The translations under genes and the position numbers were made by a program. A DNA stretch of 42,908 nt from Campylobacterota bacterium (GTDB lineage Bacteria; Campylobacterota; Campylobacteria; Campylobacterales; JAJVLF01): positions 1 to 42,908 of the forward strand of contig JAJVLF010000001.1 of assembly GCA_029255845.1 (NCBI GenBank), given 5' to 3'. The notes under the pieces were generated by a model, which worked only from the letters and a program-made list of their open reading frames with translations, did no database searches and was not told the DNA's origin. Below are positions 9,629-19,348 of this stretch, in pieces (position 1 is the stretch's first letter; each line of letters starts with the position of its first letter).

Positions 9629-10552
9629 TTAAAGCATTTCGTTAATGGATTGCTTAGAGCATATATCATATTGAATATTTTTATATATAAAAGATATATT
9701 ATTAGAATGTAGCATAAGCCTTTTTGCCCCTGTGAATTTTAATCTATCTTGATTTGAAAGATTTTTTAAAAGATAATCATTAGCAATCTTTTCATCCACC
9801 CCATATACAGGGTCCCCAAGAATAGGATGTCCTATTGAGTCAAGATGGACTCTAATTTGGTGCTGTCTGCCTGTTCTAGGAATGGCTTCTATTAATGTTG
9901 TATTATTAATATCATTATATTTGATTGGTGTGATAAAAGTTAAAGATTCTTTTCCAATAAAGTTTTTCGTGGTCATTTTGACCCTTATTGTTTTATTGTC
10001 TTTTGATATAGCTGTATTTATTTTAATTTCTTTGGATATATTTCCTCTAATAATCGCTAAATATTTTTTTACATATTTCCTATTTTCAAACATCATTTTC
10101 AATATTTTCTCAGATTTTTTATTTTTAGAAACAAGCACCAACCCAGATGTCTCCGCATCAATCCTATGCACTAAATTCGCCTCATCTCCAAAGTGATACC
10201 TGATTTCATCTAAAAGTGTATATTTAGTAGCCCTAGACACAGGATGAACCATCAACCCTGATGGCTTATCAAATAAAGCAAAATCATCCACCTCAAATAT
10301 AGGCTTCAAACCTTTAGTTTTCCCCTCAAATGTAGCAATCTCTATATACGGACATTCTAATATTTGAGAATTAACAACAACGAACCCCTTATCATCAAAC
10401 ACCCTTTTCTTAGCCAAAACCTTTTGCACCATATTCATACTCATCTTGGCTTCATTCAATAAAAATAATTGGATTTTTTGACTTTTATGGACGGGGTATC
10501 TTTTTAATACAAATGGCAATTTTATTTTTCCTGTTTTAAAAATTAACAACAC
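9629..10552 (-). CDS. RluA-family RNA pseudouridine synthase
   Basis: LVHRIDAETSGLVLVSK catalytic HRxD motif, PRTGRQHQIRVHL, GHPILGDPVYG. Confidence 0.9.
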   Translation of the reverse strand: MLLIFKTGKIKLPFVLKRYPVHKSQKIQLFLLNEAKMSMNMVQKVLAKKRVFDDKGFVVVNSQILECPYIEIATFEGKTKGLKPIFEVDDFALFDKPSGLMVHPVSRATKYTLLDEIRYHFGDEANLVHRIDAETSGLVLVSKNKKSEKILKMMFENRKYVKKYLAIIRGNISKEIKINTAISKDNKTIRVKMTTKNFIGKESLTFITPIKYNDINNTTLIEAIPRTGRQHQIRVHLDSIGHPILGDPVYGVDEKIANDYLLKNLSNQDRLKFTGAKRLMLHSNNISFIYKNIQYDICSKQSINEML

Positions 10553-10599
10553 AAATCAGATGTTCCCTTAATATATGCAAGACTAAATTATTTGTATTT

Positions 10600-11319
10600 T
10601 TAGAGGCTTCCTTGAGGAAATAATATTTTAGATATATACCTCATATACTTAATAGTAATAGAATTTTCTTTTTTTGGACTACTCTCATCTATTAGACCTA
10701 CTTTATTTAATTCTAATTCTCTTAAATTGCAATACTCAGATAATAACTCTTCATCATCAGCGATACGAGCTTCTTCATGCTCAATTATAATCTTACATGA
10801 ATCTAATATTCCTCTTACTAGATGTGAATTAGCTTTCCTAAGGTTAGAAATATCAGCTGTGTCATTATCGTAAAACAAAGGCAGTAAATGAGAAAAAACA
10901 TTATGATATTCATTTAATGAGTTTGGTATAAGTCTGCATAATGTTCTATATTGTGCTTCTTGATATGCTCTTATAAATAAAACTAAATTATTTACTATAT
11001 CTTTTACAGTAGAGCTATTTTCTTCAGAAAAATGCTCTAATTCCATGCTTTCGTTAATGAATGACTCACATTTTATAAATTTCTGATTAGTTTTACCTGT
11101 TTCATATACAGTGGTTGCTTTATTTTCTAAAAAAGATATCTTTGTGTCTAATTTTTTCTTTATGTCATCAGAACTTTCTATTTTATAATCTATATATAAA
11201 TCAATAGCTTGCATATGATGTTCTATGAAATCCCAATCTCTAACTAAAAACATAGAATACATCATATCTTTTTCTATAAAACGACAATAGATTTTTATTA
11301 GTTTATAAGAGTAGGTCAT
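10600..11319 (-). CDS. Hypothetical protein, helical
   Basis: 239-aa ORF, no recognised family; adjacent to the 85-aa ORF. Confidence 0.5.
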   Translation of the reverse strand: MTYSYKLIKIYCRFIEKDMMYSMFLVRDWDFIEHHMQAIDLYIDYKIESSDDIKKKLDTKISFLENKATTVYETGKTNQKFIKCESFINESMELEHFSEENSSTVKDIVNNLVLFIRAYQEAQYRTLCRLIPNSLNEYHNVFSHLLPLFYDNDTADISNLRKANSHLVRGILDSCKIIIEHEEARIADDEELLSEYCNLRELELNKVGLIDESSPKKENSITIKYMRYISKILFPQGSL

Positions 11320-11335
11320 AGTTTATTTATAAAAC

Positions 11336-11593
11336 TTATTTATTATGAAGTTTATTTATTGTTTTTAATAAATTCCTTGTAGTTTCCTTATTAGGAGTAG
11401 ATGTTGGTTCTGTTACATATCCAGTTAGTTTAGACTTAGATACATAAATATCATCTTTAATAATGATGTTTGCATCATGTTTCGCATTAAATCCCTCATT
11501 TGCTTTTTTTCGTGATTCTGCCAACAAGCTACTAAATGAATTCATAATGTTTCCTTTGTTGTTTTTAATGCCATAACCATATAAAAATAGCAA
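11336..11593 (-). CDS. Small hypothetical protein, probably starting at internal Met (MNSFSSLLAESRKKANEGF...)
   Basis: 85-aa ORF; tandem repeats lie in its upstream region. Confidence 0.45.
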   Translation of the reverse strand: MLFLYGYGIKNNKGNIMNSFSSLLAESRKKANEGFNAKHDANIIIKDDIYVSKSKLTGYVTEPTSTPNKETTRNLLKTINKLHNK

Positions 11594-11616
11594 ACACCAT
11601 AAACTTTAATGAAATT

Positions 11617-11676
11617 ATACCATATTTAATATAGAGATACCATACTTAATAAAGATATTTACTATTTAATAAAATG
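11617..11676. repeat. Three imperfect 20-bp tandem direct repeats
   Basis: ataccatatttaatatagag / ataccatacttaataaagat / atttactatttaataaaatg, each 20 nt, intergenic. Confidence 0.55.
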
Positions 11677-11704
11677 TTACAATATTATTATCATTTAATT
11701 AAAC

Positions 11705-12286
11705 TTATAAAGGTTCCCTATAGATTACAAAAAAAGAAAGCGAACTCTTCCCATATTTCTTAGTCTTCACATACTCAAAACACCCTATATCTTCACTAAA
11801 AGAAGCCCCACTAGAATGCTCAATAACTATACTCTCAATAAAAGAATTATCAATACTAGATATTAAACCCAGCATTTTATCATATATATCACTCATCCCA
11901 TCTCGAATATCAAAAGGAGGGTCAATATATAATATAGTTTTCGTATTTAGGTTTTTAATTTTATCAAAGAAAATATCAAAACTATCTCCATTATATGCTT
12001 CATAATTTTCTATTTCTAATGATTTTATATTATTTTTCAAAACATCAAAAACAGTTTTATTTTTTTCAAAAAAGATAGCTTTTTTTGCTCCCCTACTAAT
12101 AGCCTCTATCCCCATAGAGCCACTTCCTGCGAAAAGTTCTATGAAATTAGAATTAACTACTTCTGCTTGCATTATATTAAAAAAAGACTCTCTTAAAAAG
12201 TTTTTAGAGCTTCTTGTGGTATCTAATTTGGGAGCTAGGATTTTTTTATTTTTAAATTTACCTGCGATAATCCTAAGCTTATGCAT
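11705..12286 (-). CDS. rsmD: 16S rRNA (guanine966-N2)-methyltransferase
   Basis: LRIIAGKFKNKKILAP start, ELFAGSGSMGIEAISRGA, YIDPPFD. Confidence 0.9.
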   Translation of the reverse strand: MHKLRIIAGKFKNKKILAPKLDTTRSSKNFLRESFFNIMQAEVVNSNFIELFAGSGSMGIEAISRGAKKAIFFEKNKTVFDVLKNNIKSLEIENYEAYNGDSFDIFFDKIKNLNTKTILYIDPPFDIRDGMSDIYDKMLGLISSIDNSFIESIVIEHSSGASFSEDIGCFEYVKTKKYGKSSLSFFVIYREPL

Positions 12287-12605
12287 ACTTCTTTTTATGT
12301 AATTCAGTAAGCTTATAGGTGTATTCTTCTAGTAATGATTTCATTTCATCTTCTATATTTTTACTTTTCATTGTTTTTATTTTATTAAAACGATTTAATT
12401 TAGTGACTAAAGCTTCTTTTGTGAATGGTTTTTTGATTTGAGTTTTATTGGTATTTTGAATTAAAAAAAGCTTAGTGCTATTTACTTCATAATCAGATAT
12501 TAAAATATCATAAGTTGAACTAGCTGAGCTAACTACATATCTTTTTAAAAACATTTTTAATGTTTTCTCTAAAAGCAAAGACTTACATTGAATTTTTATT
12601 CTCAT
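12279..12605 (-). CDS. Conserved-looking hypothetical protein overlapping dut and rsmD
   Basis: 108-aa ORF with short overlaps to both neighbours. Confidence 0.6.
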   Translation of the reverse strand: MRIKIQCKSLLLEKTLKMFLKRYVVSSASSTYDILISDYEVNSTKLFLIQNTNKTQIKKPFTKEALVTKLNRFNKIKTMKSKNIEDEMKSLLEEYTYKLTELHKKKYA

Positions 12606-13030
12606 TTAATCCCCGTGCTTCCAAAGCCACCACTTCCTCTTTTTGTTTCACAAACTTCATCTACTAACTTAAAATTTGCCTGTATGCTAGTAGCCAAAAC
12701 ACCTTGTGCTATTCTATCTCCAATAGATACAGTAAAATCATTCTTAGTGCTATTAAAAAGTAAAATACCAATCTCTCCTCTATAATCACTATCAATAGTC
12801 CCTGGAGAATTAAAAACCGAAATACCCTTAAATGCTAGACCACTTCTTGACCTTATTTGAACCTCATATCCATCTTCTATGATAAAAACCAATCCACTTT
12901 TTATAAGCTGAACTTCTCCTGATTTCACAATCACATCCTCACAAGAACTTATATCAAAGCCACTCGCACCTTTTGTTTTATAAATAGGCAAAGAAGCATT
13001 ATCATTAATTAATTTACACTTAATCTTCAA
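12602..13030 (-). CDS. dut: dUTP diphosphatase
   Basis: ASGFDI, RSRSGLAFKGI, GTIDSDYRGEIGI, GDRIAQ, RGSGGFGSTG motifs I-V. Confidence 0.95.
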   Translation of the reverse strand: MKIKCKLINDNASLPIYKTKGASGFDISSCEDVIVKSGEVQLIKSGLVFIIEDGYEVQIRSRSGLAFKGISVFNSPGTIDSDYRGEIGILLFNSTKNDFTVSIGDRIAQGVLATSIQANFKLVDEVCETKRGSGGFGSTGIK

Positions 13031-13511
13031 AAGATATTTTCTTAAATGAAACTTCTAATATCTCAAAATATTTTTCATTATTGCCTATGATAAATTCAAT
13101 CTCATCGCCTACCTTTTTACCGAGTAAAGACTTAGCTAATGGGGAATTATAAGAGATTAAATTATTATCCGCATCGCTTTCAATTGAGCCTACTAAAGTA
13201 TAAGTAATTTCTCTATCTGTATCTAAATCTACCACTTTTACAGTAGAGCCAAAAGAAACTACTAAATGCTCCAAACTAGATGGGTCAATGACTTCTGCTC
13301 TTGATATTAAATCAGATAATTCAGATATTTTGCTCACTATAAAAGCTTGCTTTTCTTTCGCTGCATGATATTCTGCATTTTCTTTTAAATCACCATGGCT
13401 TCTAGCTATATCCACTTCTTTAATTATTGCTGGTTTTTGATTTTCTTTTAAGTCTTTTAGTTCTGTTGTTGTTTTTATATAACCATAATCTGTCATTAAT
13501 TCTTTTATCAT
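13020..13511 (-). CDS. greA: Transcription elongation factor GreA
   Basis: ARSHGDLKENAEYHAAKEKQ and C-terminal SYNSPLAKSLLGKKVGDE. Confidence 0.93.
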   Translation of the reverse strand: MIKELMTDYGYIKTTTELKDLKENQKPAIIKEVDIARSHGDLKENAEYHAAKEKQAFIVSKISELSDLISRAEVIDPSSLEHLVVSFGSTVKVVDLDTDREITYTLVGSIESDADNNLISYNSPLAKSLLGKKVGDEIEFIIGNNEKYFEILEVSFKKISFED

Positions 13512-13520
13512 ACCCTATCC

Positions 13521-14189
13521 TTATTTAAAAAATCCATCTAGCATACATAGTCCATCTGTGCTACCTAGTATATCGCTTGTAGCTCTCTCAGGGTGAGGCA
13601 TTAGTCCAAATATATTTTTTTCTTTATTGCAAATCCCTGCTATATTATCTATAGATCCATTTATATTGCATTCATTTCCCTCATCATCGCAGTATTTTAA
13701 TAAGATTTGCTCATTATCACTCATAGATTTTAAAATGTCATTATTACATACAAAGTTCCCATCCGCATGAGCTATAGGAATATTTAAAGGTTTTAATTTA
13801 TCTACATTTTTTAAGAAGCTATTATTTGTATTAATCGCTTTTATATTTTGAAATTTTGAAATAAATTTTAAATTTTGATTATTAATTAATGCACCATCTA
13901 ATAATTTTAATTCTGTAAGTATTTGAAACCCATTACAAATGCCCAAAACCACCCCACCTTTATTGGCATAGCTTATCACTGCATTAATAATATTAGCAAA
14001 TTTAGCAATAGCCCCACTTCGTAAATAATCCCCATAAGAAAACCCACCAGGAAGAACCACAAGCTCTGTGTTAGCAGGAAGCTCATTATCTTCATGCCAA
14101 ACTAATTTAGTTTTATAACCTAAATTCTCATAGGCTTTTATCGTATCATATTCGCAGTTTGTGCCTAAAAATTGGATGACGGCTATCAT
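13521..14189 (-). CDS. purQ: Phosphoribosylformylglycinamidine synthase subunit PurQ
   Basis: PGGFSYGDYLRSGAIA, GVVLGICNGFQILTEL, LMPHPERA. Confidence 0.95.
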   Translation of the reverse strand: MIAVIQFLGTNCEYDTIKAYENLGYKTKLVWHEDNELPANTELVVLPGGFSYGDYLRSGAIAKFANIINAVISYANKGGVVLGICNGFQILTELKLLDGALINNQNLKFISKFQNIKAINTNNSFLKNVDKLKPLNIPIAHADGNFVCNNDILKSMSDNEQILLKYCDDEGNECNINGSIDNIAGICNKEKNIFGLMPHPERATSDILGSTDGLCMLDGFFK

Positions 14190-14422
14190 GAAATTATTTC
14201 ATACTTTTCTATTACATTATTACAAAGTAGCTTTTCACACATTTGCTCTGCTTCTTTTCTTGCTTTGCTCTCATCACCTTCATCTATATCAAGCATAATG
14301 CTTTTACCAATTTTCACATCTTTAATATTAGAAAAACCAAGAGAGATTAAAGCATCTTTAGTAGATTTCCCCTTAGGGTCTAGCACACCATCTTGTAAAT
14401 GTATTTTTGCTTCTATTTTCAC
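14186..14422 (-). CDS. purS: Phosphoribosylformylglycinamidine synthase subunit PurS
   Basis: 78 aa, [22 protein letters not shown]; between purQ and purC. Confidence 0.92.
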   Translation of the reverse strand: MKIEAKIHLQDGVLDPKGKSTKDALISLGFSNIKDVKIGKSIMLDIDEGDESKARKEAEQMCEKLLCNNVIEKYEIIS

Positions 14423-15129
14423 TTGTTTAATATCCTATTTAAAACTTCCTCATAAGCTACTTTCACATTGCCTATATCTTCTCTAAATCTATCTTTATCT
14501 AGCTTCTCATTAGAGTCCACATCCCAAAACCTACAGCTATCAGGAGTAATTTCATCTGCTAAAAGTATCTCTCCATTAGATGTTTTTCCAAATTCCACTT
14601 TAAAATCAATTAAGTTTAATTTTCTCTCTAAAAAATATGACTTTAAAATATCATTAATCTTTCTAGCTTCGCTCTTTAGATACTCTATCTCATTATCATC
14701 ATGCAATAAATCAAGCACCTTGCAATGCTCATCATTAATAAAAGGATCCCCTAAATCATCATCTTTATAACAAAACTCAACCAATGGCTTATCAAATTTA
14801 GTGCCATCTTTAACCCCAAATCTTTTCACAAAAGAGCCTGTAGCTACATTTCGGACAATTACTTCTATCATAATAATATCAAGCTTTTTAGCCAATAAAT
14901 GAATATCATCTATTTTTTTAACAAAGTGAGTTTTAACCCCCGCATTTTCTAATAATTTAAAAAGCTCTATAGTAATCTTATTATTTAAAGCACCTTTGCC
15001 TTCTTCACTTCCCTTTTTCTCAGCATTAAAAGCAGTTAAATCATCTTTAAACTCTATGACTACATTATCATCATCACTATTATATATCTTCTTTGCTTTT
15101 CCCTCATATAGAAATTCTTTTTTATTCAT
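14419..15129 (-). CDS. purC: SAICAR synthetase
   Basis: [45 protein letters not shown]. Confidence 0.95.
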   Translation of the reverse strand: MNKKEFLYEGKAKKIYNSDDDNVVIEFKDDLTAFNAEKKGSEEGKGALNNKITIELFKLLENAGVKTHFVKKIDDIHLLAKKLDIIMIEVIVRNVATGSFVKRFGVKDGTKFDKPLVEFCYKDDDLGDPFINDEHCKVLDLLHDDNEIEYLKSEARKINDILKSYFLERKLNLIDFKVEFGKTSNGEILLADEITPDSCRFWDVDSNEKLDKDRFREDIGNVKVAYEEVLNRILNK

Positions 15130-15132
15130 TAA

Positions 15133-16422
15133 TTATTTATCTCCTTTGATTATATTTAAAGTTTTTATCGTATCTATCGCGGTTTTTAGTTGAATGTCAT
15201 TATTAATATCTTTAATTGTTAATATATTTTTCTTTTTCTTCTTCTTCTTTTTCTTCTTCTTCTTTTCTTTTTTCTTTTTGCCTTTATCTAGCTTAGCTAT
15301 TTCGCCTTTGAGATGTTTTTTCAAATCTGCTTCTTTAATACTAAAGCTATTATCATCCACTCCTGGAACTTTCCCTCTTGCGACAACAATATCAGGCTCA
15401 ACACCCTTTGCTTGGATAGTTCTACCATTTGGTAAATAATACCTAGCAATAGTAAGCCTTAAAGATTCGAGCTTACTAATAGGAAGTATCATTTGCACAC
15501 TACCCTTACCAAAGCTCTTTTTACCGACAATAATAGCTCTTTTATGATCTTGCAATGCACCACTTACAATCTCACTAGCACTAGCACTTCCTTGATTAAT
15601 CAAAACAACAACAGGAATATCCTCATAAGTCCCCGAAGATGTAGCCTTAAAGATTTGATTATCTCTAGCACTTCTACCCTTTTGCGAAACAATCACACCG
15701 CTAGGAACAAATATATCTACAAGCCCTATCGCTTGATTTAAAAGACCCCCTGGATTATTCCGTAAATCAAGAACTACCCCCTCAATATCTTTAGATTTTT
15801 TTAATATTTTTTTAACTTCCTTAACTACCTTTTTATCAAAAGAAGTAACACGAATATATTTCACCTTACTATTTTCAATACTCTTCCCATAAACAGATTT
15901 TAAATTAATAATAGCCCTAGTAATCTTAAAAACAAGTGGCTTAGTCTCCCCTTTCCTCACAACTGTAATCTCAATATCCGTCCCAGGCTTACCTCTCATA
16001 AGCTTAACAGCATCATCAATAGTCATAGCAAGAGTAGATTGATCTTCTATTTTCAAGATAATATCACCAGCCTCAATCCCTATCTTAAAAGCAGGAGTAT
16101 CATCAATAGGAGAAATAATAGTCAAAGCACCATCTTTCATACCGATATGAATACCAAGCCCACCAAATTCCCCATCTGTTTTAATTTTCATCTCTTTATT
16201 TTCTTTTTCTTTTAGAAATGAAGAATGAGCATCCAAATTAGCAAGCAATCCATCTATAGATTTATCCACAATACCTTGTATTTTTATATCATCTACATAA
16301 TATTTTTCTATAATACTTACAATCCGTGTATATTTTTTCAAAGACTCAAGTCTGCTAAGCTCTTTAGCAAACAAAACCCCAGAAAACACAACACATATCA
16401 ACAAGGCATATCTTACAATCAT
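15133..16422 (-). CDS. ctpA: C-terminal processing peptidase (S41), with a poly-lysine tract near the C-terminus
   Basis: PDZ region GDIILKIEDQ, VLDLRNNPGGLLNQA, GSASASEIVSGALQDHKRA, GKKSFGKGSVQ; KKKKEKKKKKKKKKKKKN. Confidence 0.92.
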   Translation of the reverse strand: MIVRYALLICVVFSGVLFAKELSRLESLKKYTRIVSIIEKYYVDDIKIQGIVDKSIDGLLANLDAHSSFLKEKENKEMKIKTDGEFGGLGIHIGMKDGALTIISPIDDTPAFKIGIEAGDIILKIEDQSTLAMTIDDAVKLMRGKPGTDIEITVVRKGETKPLVFKITRAIINLKSVYGKSIENSKVKYIRVTSFDKKVVKEVKKILKKSKDIEGVVLDLRNNPGGLLNQAIGLVDIFVPSGVIVSQKGRSARDNQIFKATSSGTYEDIPVVVLINQGSASASEIVSGALQDHKRAIIVGKKSFGKGSVQMILPISKLESLRLTIARYYLPNGRTIQAKGVEPDIVVARGKVPGVDDNSFSIKEADLKKHLKGEIAKLDKGKKKKEKKKKKKKKKKKKNILTIKDINNDIQLKTAIDTIKTLNIIKGDK

Positions 16423-16559
16423 ATTCGCACCTACTTTTAAAATTTTAAGTTTGATTATACAAAAAGTCTTGTAGTTTCTTTCTTAATGGAAGACATAAAA
16501 AATGAAAATATTTATATATTTCTAAAAAATGGACAACAAAAATAATATAATTGATTAAA

Positions 16560-16649
16560 TGGTGGACAGGGAGGGATTTGAACCCTCGGTACCCTTGCGA
16601 GTACGGTTCCTTAGCAGGGAACTGGTTTCAGCCACTCACCCACCTGTCC
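16560..16649 (-). tRNA. tRNA-Ser, anticodon GCU, CCA encoded
   Basis: Reverse complement GGACAGGTGGGTGAGTGGCTGAAACCAGTTCCCTGCTAAGGAACCGTACTCGCAAGGGTACCGAGGGTTCAAATCCCTCCCTGTCCACCA: 7-bp acceptor, GTTCC-CTGCTAA-GGAAC anticodon arm, long class II variable arm, GGTTCAAATCC T arm. Confidence 0.95.
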
Positions 16650-16854
16650 AAGAAATAAGAAAGGGGATTATACTTAAATATAATTATATTACCCTTATAA
16701 AATTAATAAATCCATATTTTAATCATTTTTTAAATATGAAATGTAGTTTAAAAAATGAAAAATTTTGTTTTAGTTAATGCCTACCCTAAGTTAATGCTTG
16801 TGTGCTTTAGTGATGGAGTTATGTTTTATCGTATTAATTTAGCTTATTATTTTA

Positions 16855-17787
16855 TTAATTATTAATTGATGATTGATGATTGATATATCCTTGTATCTCC
16901 ATAAAAACATCATCACTTATTTGGATATCTAAGTCAATAGTAAAAATTTTATATTCCAAATTTAAATCTTTTAATTTTACATAATCTTTTGTCGTGCAAA
17001 GTATTGAATTAGAATTATGTTCTTGGCATATATTGACTATATCTTCTTTTGAGAATAAGCTATGGTCTGGAAAGTATATTTTTTTAATTTCTTTATTTAA
17101 AAAAGAATCTAATCTATATGGTTTTGATATGGAGGTGATTAGGATTGTGTCTTTTTCTATTTTAGGTATTTTTACTTTTCTTTTGTAGTCTATGTTTTCT
17201 TGTAAGATTAAATTTGCTTGTTTTTTTACGAATGAAAACTCTCTCATAGCTCCACTAGGGAATAATCTTTTGTTTTTAATGTCATTTGACTCTAATAATA
17301 TATCATATTTTTCTATATTGCTTTTGGAAAATCCATCATCAAGGAAAATGTATTTCGCACCCATTTCTTTAGCTTTATTAATTCCATTAATTCTATTTTC
17401 TGAAACTATTACAATGCTTTGTTTTAGTGAAGTAGCATAAAGCATTGCTTCATCTCCACTGGTTTTGCTATCACATAATATATTATTATTGTGATTGACT
17501 ATGACTAATCCTTTGGATTTTCTTTTGTATCCTCTTAGTATGATTGCTGTGTTTTGTAGGTTTAATCTTTTTATTAATGATATAAGAAATGGTGTTTTTC
17601 CGCTTCCTCCTAATGAAATATTTCCAATACTAATAATGGCTATATCGTATTTTATTTTAAATAAACTAAGAATAATTCTCTTGATTAAAGATATGCTCGC
17701 ATAAAGAAGCGATATGGGATATAGTAAAAAGGAAATTAATTTTTCTAAGGGTGAGCTATTTATAAACAAATAATGCTCGATTTGCAT
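16855..17787 (-). CDS. lpxK: Tetraacyldisaccharide 4'-kinase
   Basis: ISIGNISLGGSGKTPFLISLI P-loop, AIILRGYKRKSKG, DEAMLYA, FLDDGFS. Confidence 0.92.
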   Translation of the reverse strand: MQIEHYLFINSSPLEKLISFLLYPISLLYASISLIKRIILSLFKIKYDIAIISIGNISLGGSGKTPFLISLIKRLNLQNTAIILRGYKRKSKGLVIVNHNNNILCDSKTSGDEAMLYATSLKQSIVIVSENRINGINKAKEMGAKYIFLDDGFSKSNIEKYDILLESNDIKNKRLFPSGAMREFSFVKKQANLILQENIDYKRKVKIPKIEKDTILITSISKPYRLDSFLNKEIKKIYFPDHSLFSKEDIVNICQEHNSNSILCTTKDYVKLKDLNLEYKIFTIDLDIQISDDVFMEIQGYINHQSSINN

Positions 17788-17809
17788 TATTTGTTTATTG
17801 AGTTTATTT

Positions 17810-19285
17810 TTAGTTATCAGGAGACCATTCTCTAAATTTAATGCTCGTAGGAAATGCTTTTGGTTTCAATATGGATTTATGGCTAATAACTCTTAAGCAT
17901 TCTTGGATACCCTCACTCATACTAGGGTGAGGATGGACTGTTTTAAGCATATCTTTTAATCTTGTCCCACTATCAATATGTGCTGCTATAAATATAGTCG
18001 CTGCATTTGATTGTGGTCCAGCTGCTCTCATTCCTAGAATTAATGGATTTTCTTCATTTGTGGTTATTATTTTAAAAAATCCACTAGTAGCTCTCATAGC
18101 TATAGCACGAGGGATTATCGCATGGCTATATGTGATAACTTTATATGCTATATTTTTTTGTTGGCATTCTTGCTCTGTAAGTCCTATACAAGAAATCTCT
18201 GGCTTGAAAAACATAATAGTTGCCATATTTTGGTATCTTAGAGGATGATGTATTTCAGATTGGATAGCTTTAGCAGCAAATCTTCCCTCCATTTCTCCTA
18301 CATTAACCAATGCCATATGCCCAGATATATCTCCAATAGCATATATTCCCTCTCCTGCCTTACAAGAGTCATCTACCTTAACTAGTCCTCTATCTGTAAT
18401 CTCTGCATCCGTATTTTCTAATCCTATATTAGAAGTATTTGGAACCCTACCAATAGAAATCAAAATATTATCAACCACAATAACCTCAGTATGACCATCT
18501 TCATAATCAAGAACCACATCAATATGAGTCTCTCTATCATATATTTCTCTAAGAGTAACTTTATGATGTATTCTTACTCCTATATCTGTCAGCTTTGAAT
18601 CCACATAATCGCTAACATCCTCATCCTCAAAAGGCACAACTCTATCTCTTGAATCCAACACATGAACTTCAGTTTGTCCAAAATTAGCAAAAATAGTAGC
18701 AAATTCACATCCTACGATACCAGCACCGATAATTAATATTCTCTTAGGAAATTTATCTAAATTAAATATATGATCAGATGTTATAATTCTTTTCCCATCT
18801 ATTTTTAATAAAGGATGTTCTCTAGGAGTAGAGCCTGTCGCCACTACAAAGTTATTTGCTACAACTTCAATATCTTCATTTTCTCCTCTATCTACGATGA
18901 TTGTTTTATTATCTTTAAATCTAGCAAATCCTCTTAAAAGAGTAACACTTCTATCTTTCCCTTCTTTTGAGCAAGTTTCTATTTGCGACAAAAGATGATA
19001 CTTTCTTTCATCAGTAGCTTTTGTAACAGTGGTTTTCACCTCATCAAAACTAACAGAAACACTAGAAGCTCTAAATCCTCTGTCTGTTCTAACAGCATTA
19101 GCATAATCATTTGATAGTTCCCACATAGTCTTAGAGCTTAAAGCCCCATTTTCTATACCTGCACCACCCATACTGTCGCTCTCGACAATAAGCACACGAT
19201 TTCCAAAATCATAAGATCGCATAGCAGCAGCAAAACCAGCAGGTCCTCCACCTATAATACATACATCATATTCTTTCTTTTCCAT
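17810..19285 (-). CDS. Dihydrolipoamide dehydrogenase/SthA-like flavoprotein lacking the active-site disulfide
   Basis: DVCIIGGGPAGFAAA FAD site, ILIIGAGIVGCEFATIF NAD site, YAIGDISG, HPHPSMSEGIQE; GGAGIENGALSSKTMWEL replaces GGTCxNxGCxPSK. Confidence 0.85.
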   Translation of the reverse strand: MEKKEYDVCIIGGGPAGFAAAMRSYDFGNRVLIVESDSMGGAGIENGALSSKTMWELSNDYANAVRTDRGFRASSVSVSFDEVKTTVTKATDERKYHLLSQIETCSKEGKDRSVTLLRGFARFKDNKTIIVDRGENEDIEVVANNFVVATGSTPREHPLLKIDGKRIITSDHIFNLDKFPKRILIIGAGIVGCEFATIFANFGQTEVHVLDSRDRVVPFEDEDVSDYVDSKLTDIGVRIHHKVTLREIYDRETHIDVVLDYEDGHTEVIVVDNILISIGRVPNTSNIGLENTDAEITDRGLVKVDDSCKAGEGIYAIGDISGHMALVNVGEMEGRFAAKAIQSEIHHPLRYQNMATIMFFKPEISCIGLTEQECQQKNIAYKVITYSHAIIPRAIAMRATSGFFKIITTNEENPLILGMRAAGPQSNAATIFIAAHIDSGTRLKDMLKTVHPHPSMSEGIQECLRVISHKSILKPKAFPTSIKFREWSPDN

Positions 19286-19348
19286 ATTTTTTTCCTTGAT
19301 AGTTTATGTGTAGTTAATCGTATTTAATACAATATCCTATACTATTTA

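Noticed and set aside
9561-9640. Sigma-28-like promoter for the giant flagellin (CCGATTT near 9615 on the minus strand)
   Set aside because: Only a loose -10-like match and no convincing -35; not claimed as a feature.
11617-11676. CRISPR array
   Set aside because: Three contiguous 20-nt repeats with no spacers.
16559-16777. 72-aa ORF MVDREGFEPSVPLRVRFLSRELV...
   Set aside because: Spurious translation across the tRNA-Ser gene, a common mis-annotation.
16855-16890. ATTGATGATTGATGATTGAT short repeat at the lpxK 3' end
   Set aside because: Only a few units; simple low-complexity sequence in the last codons.
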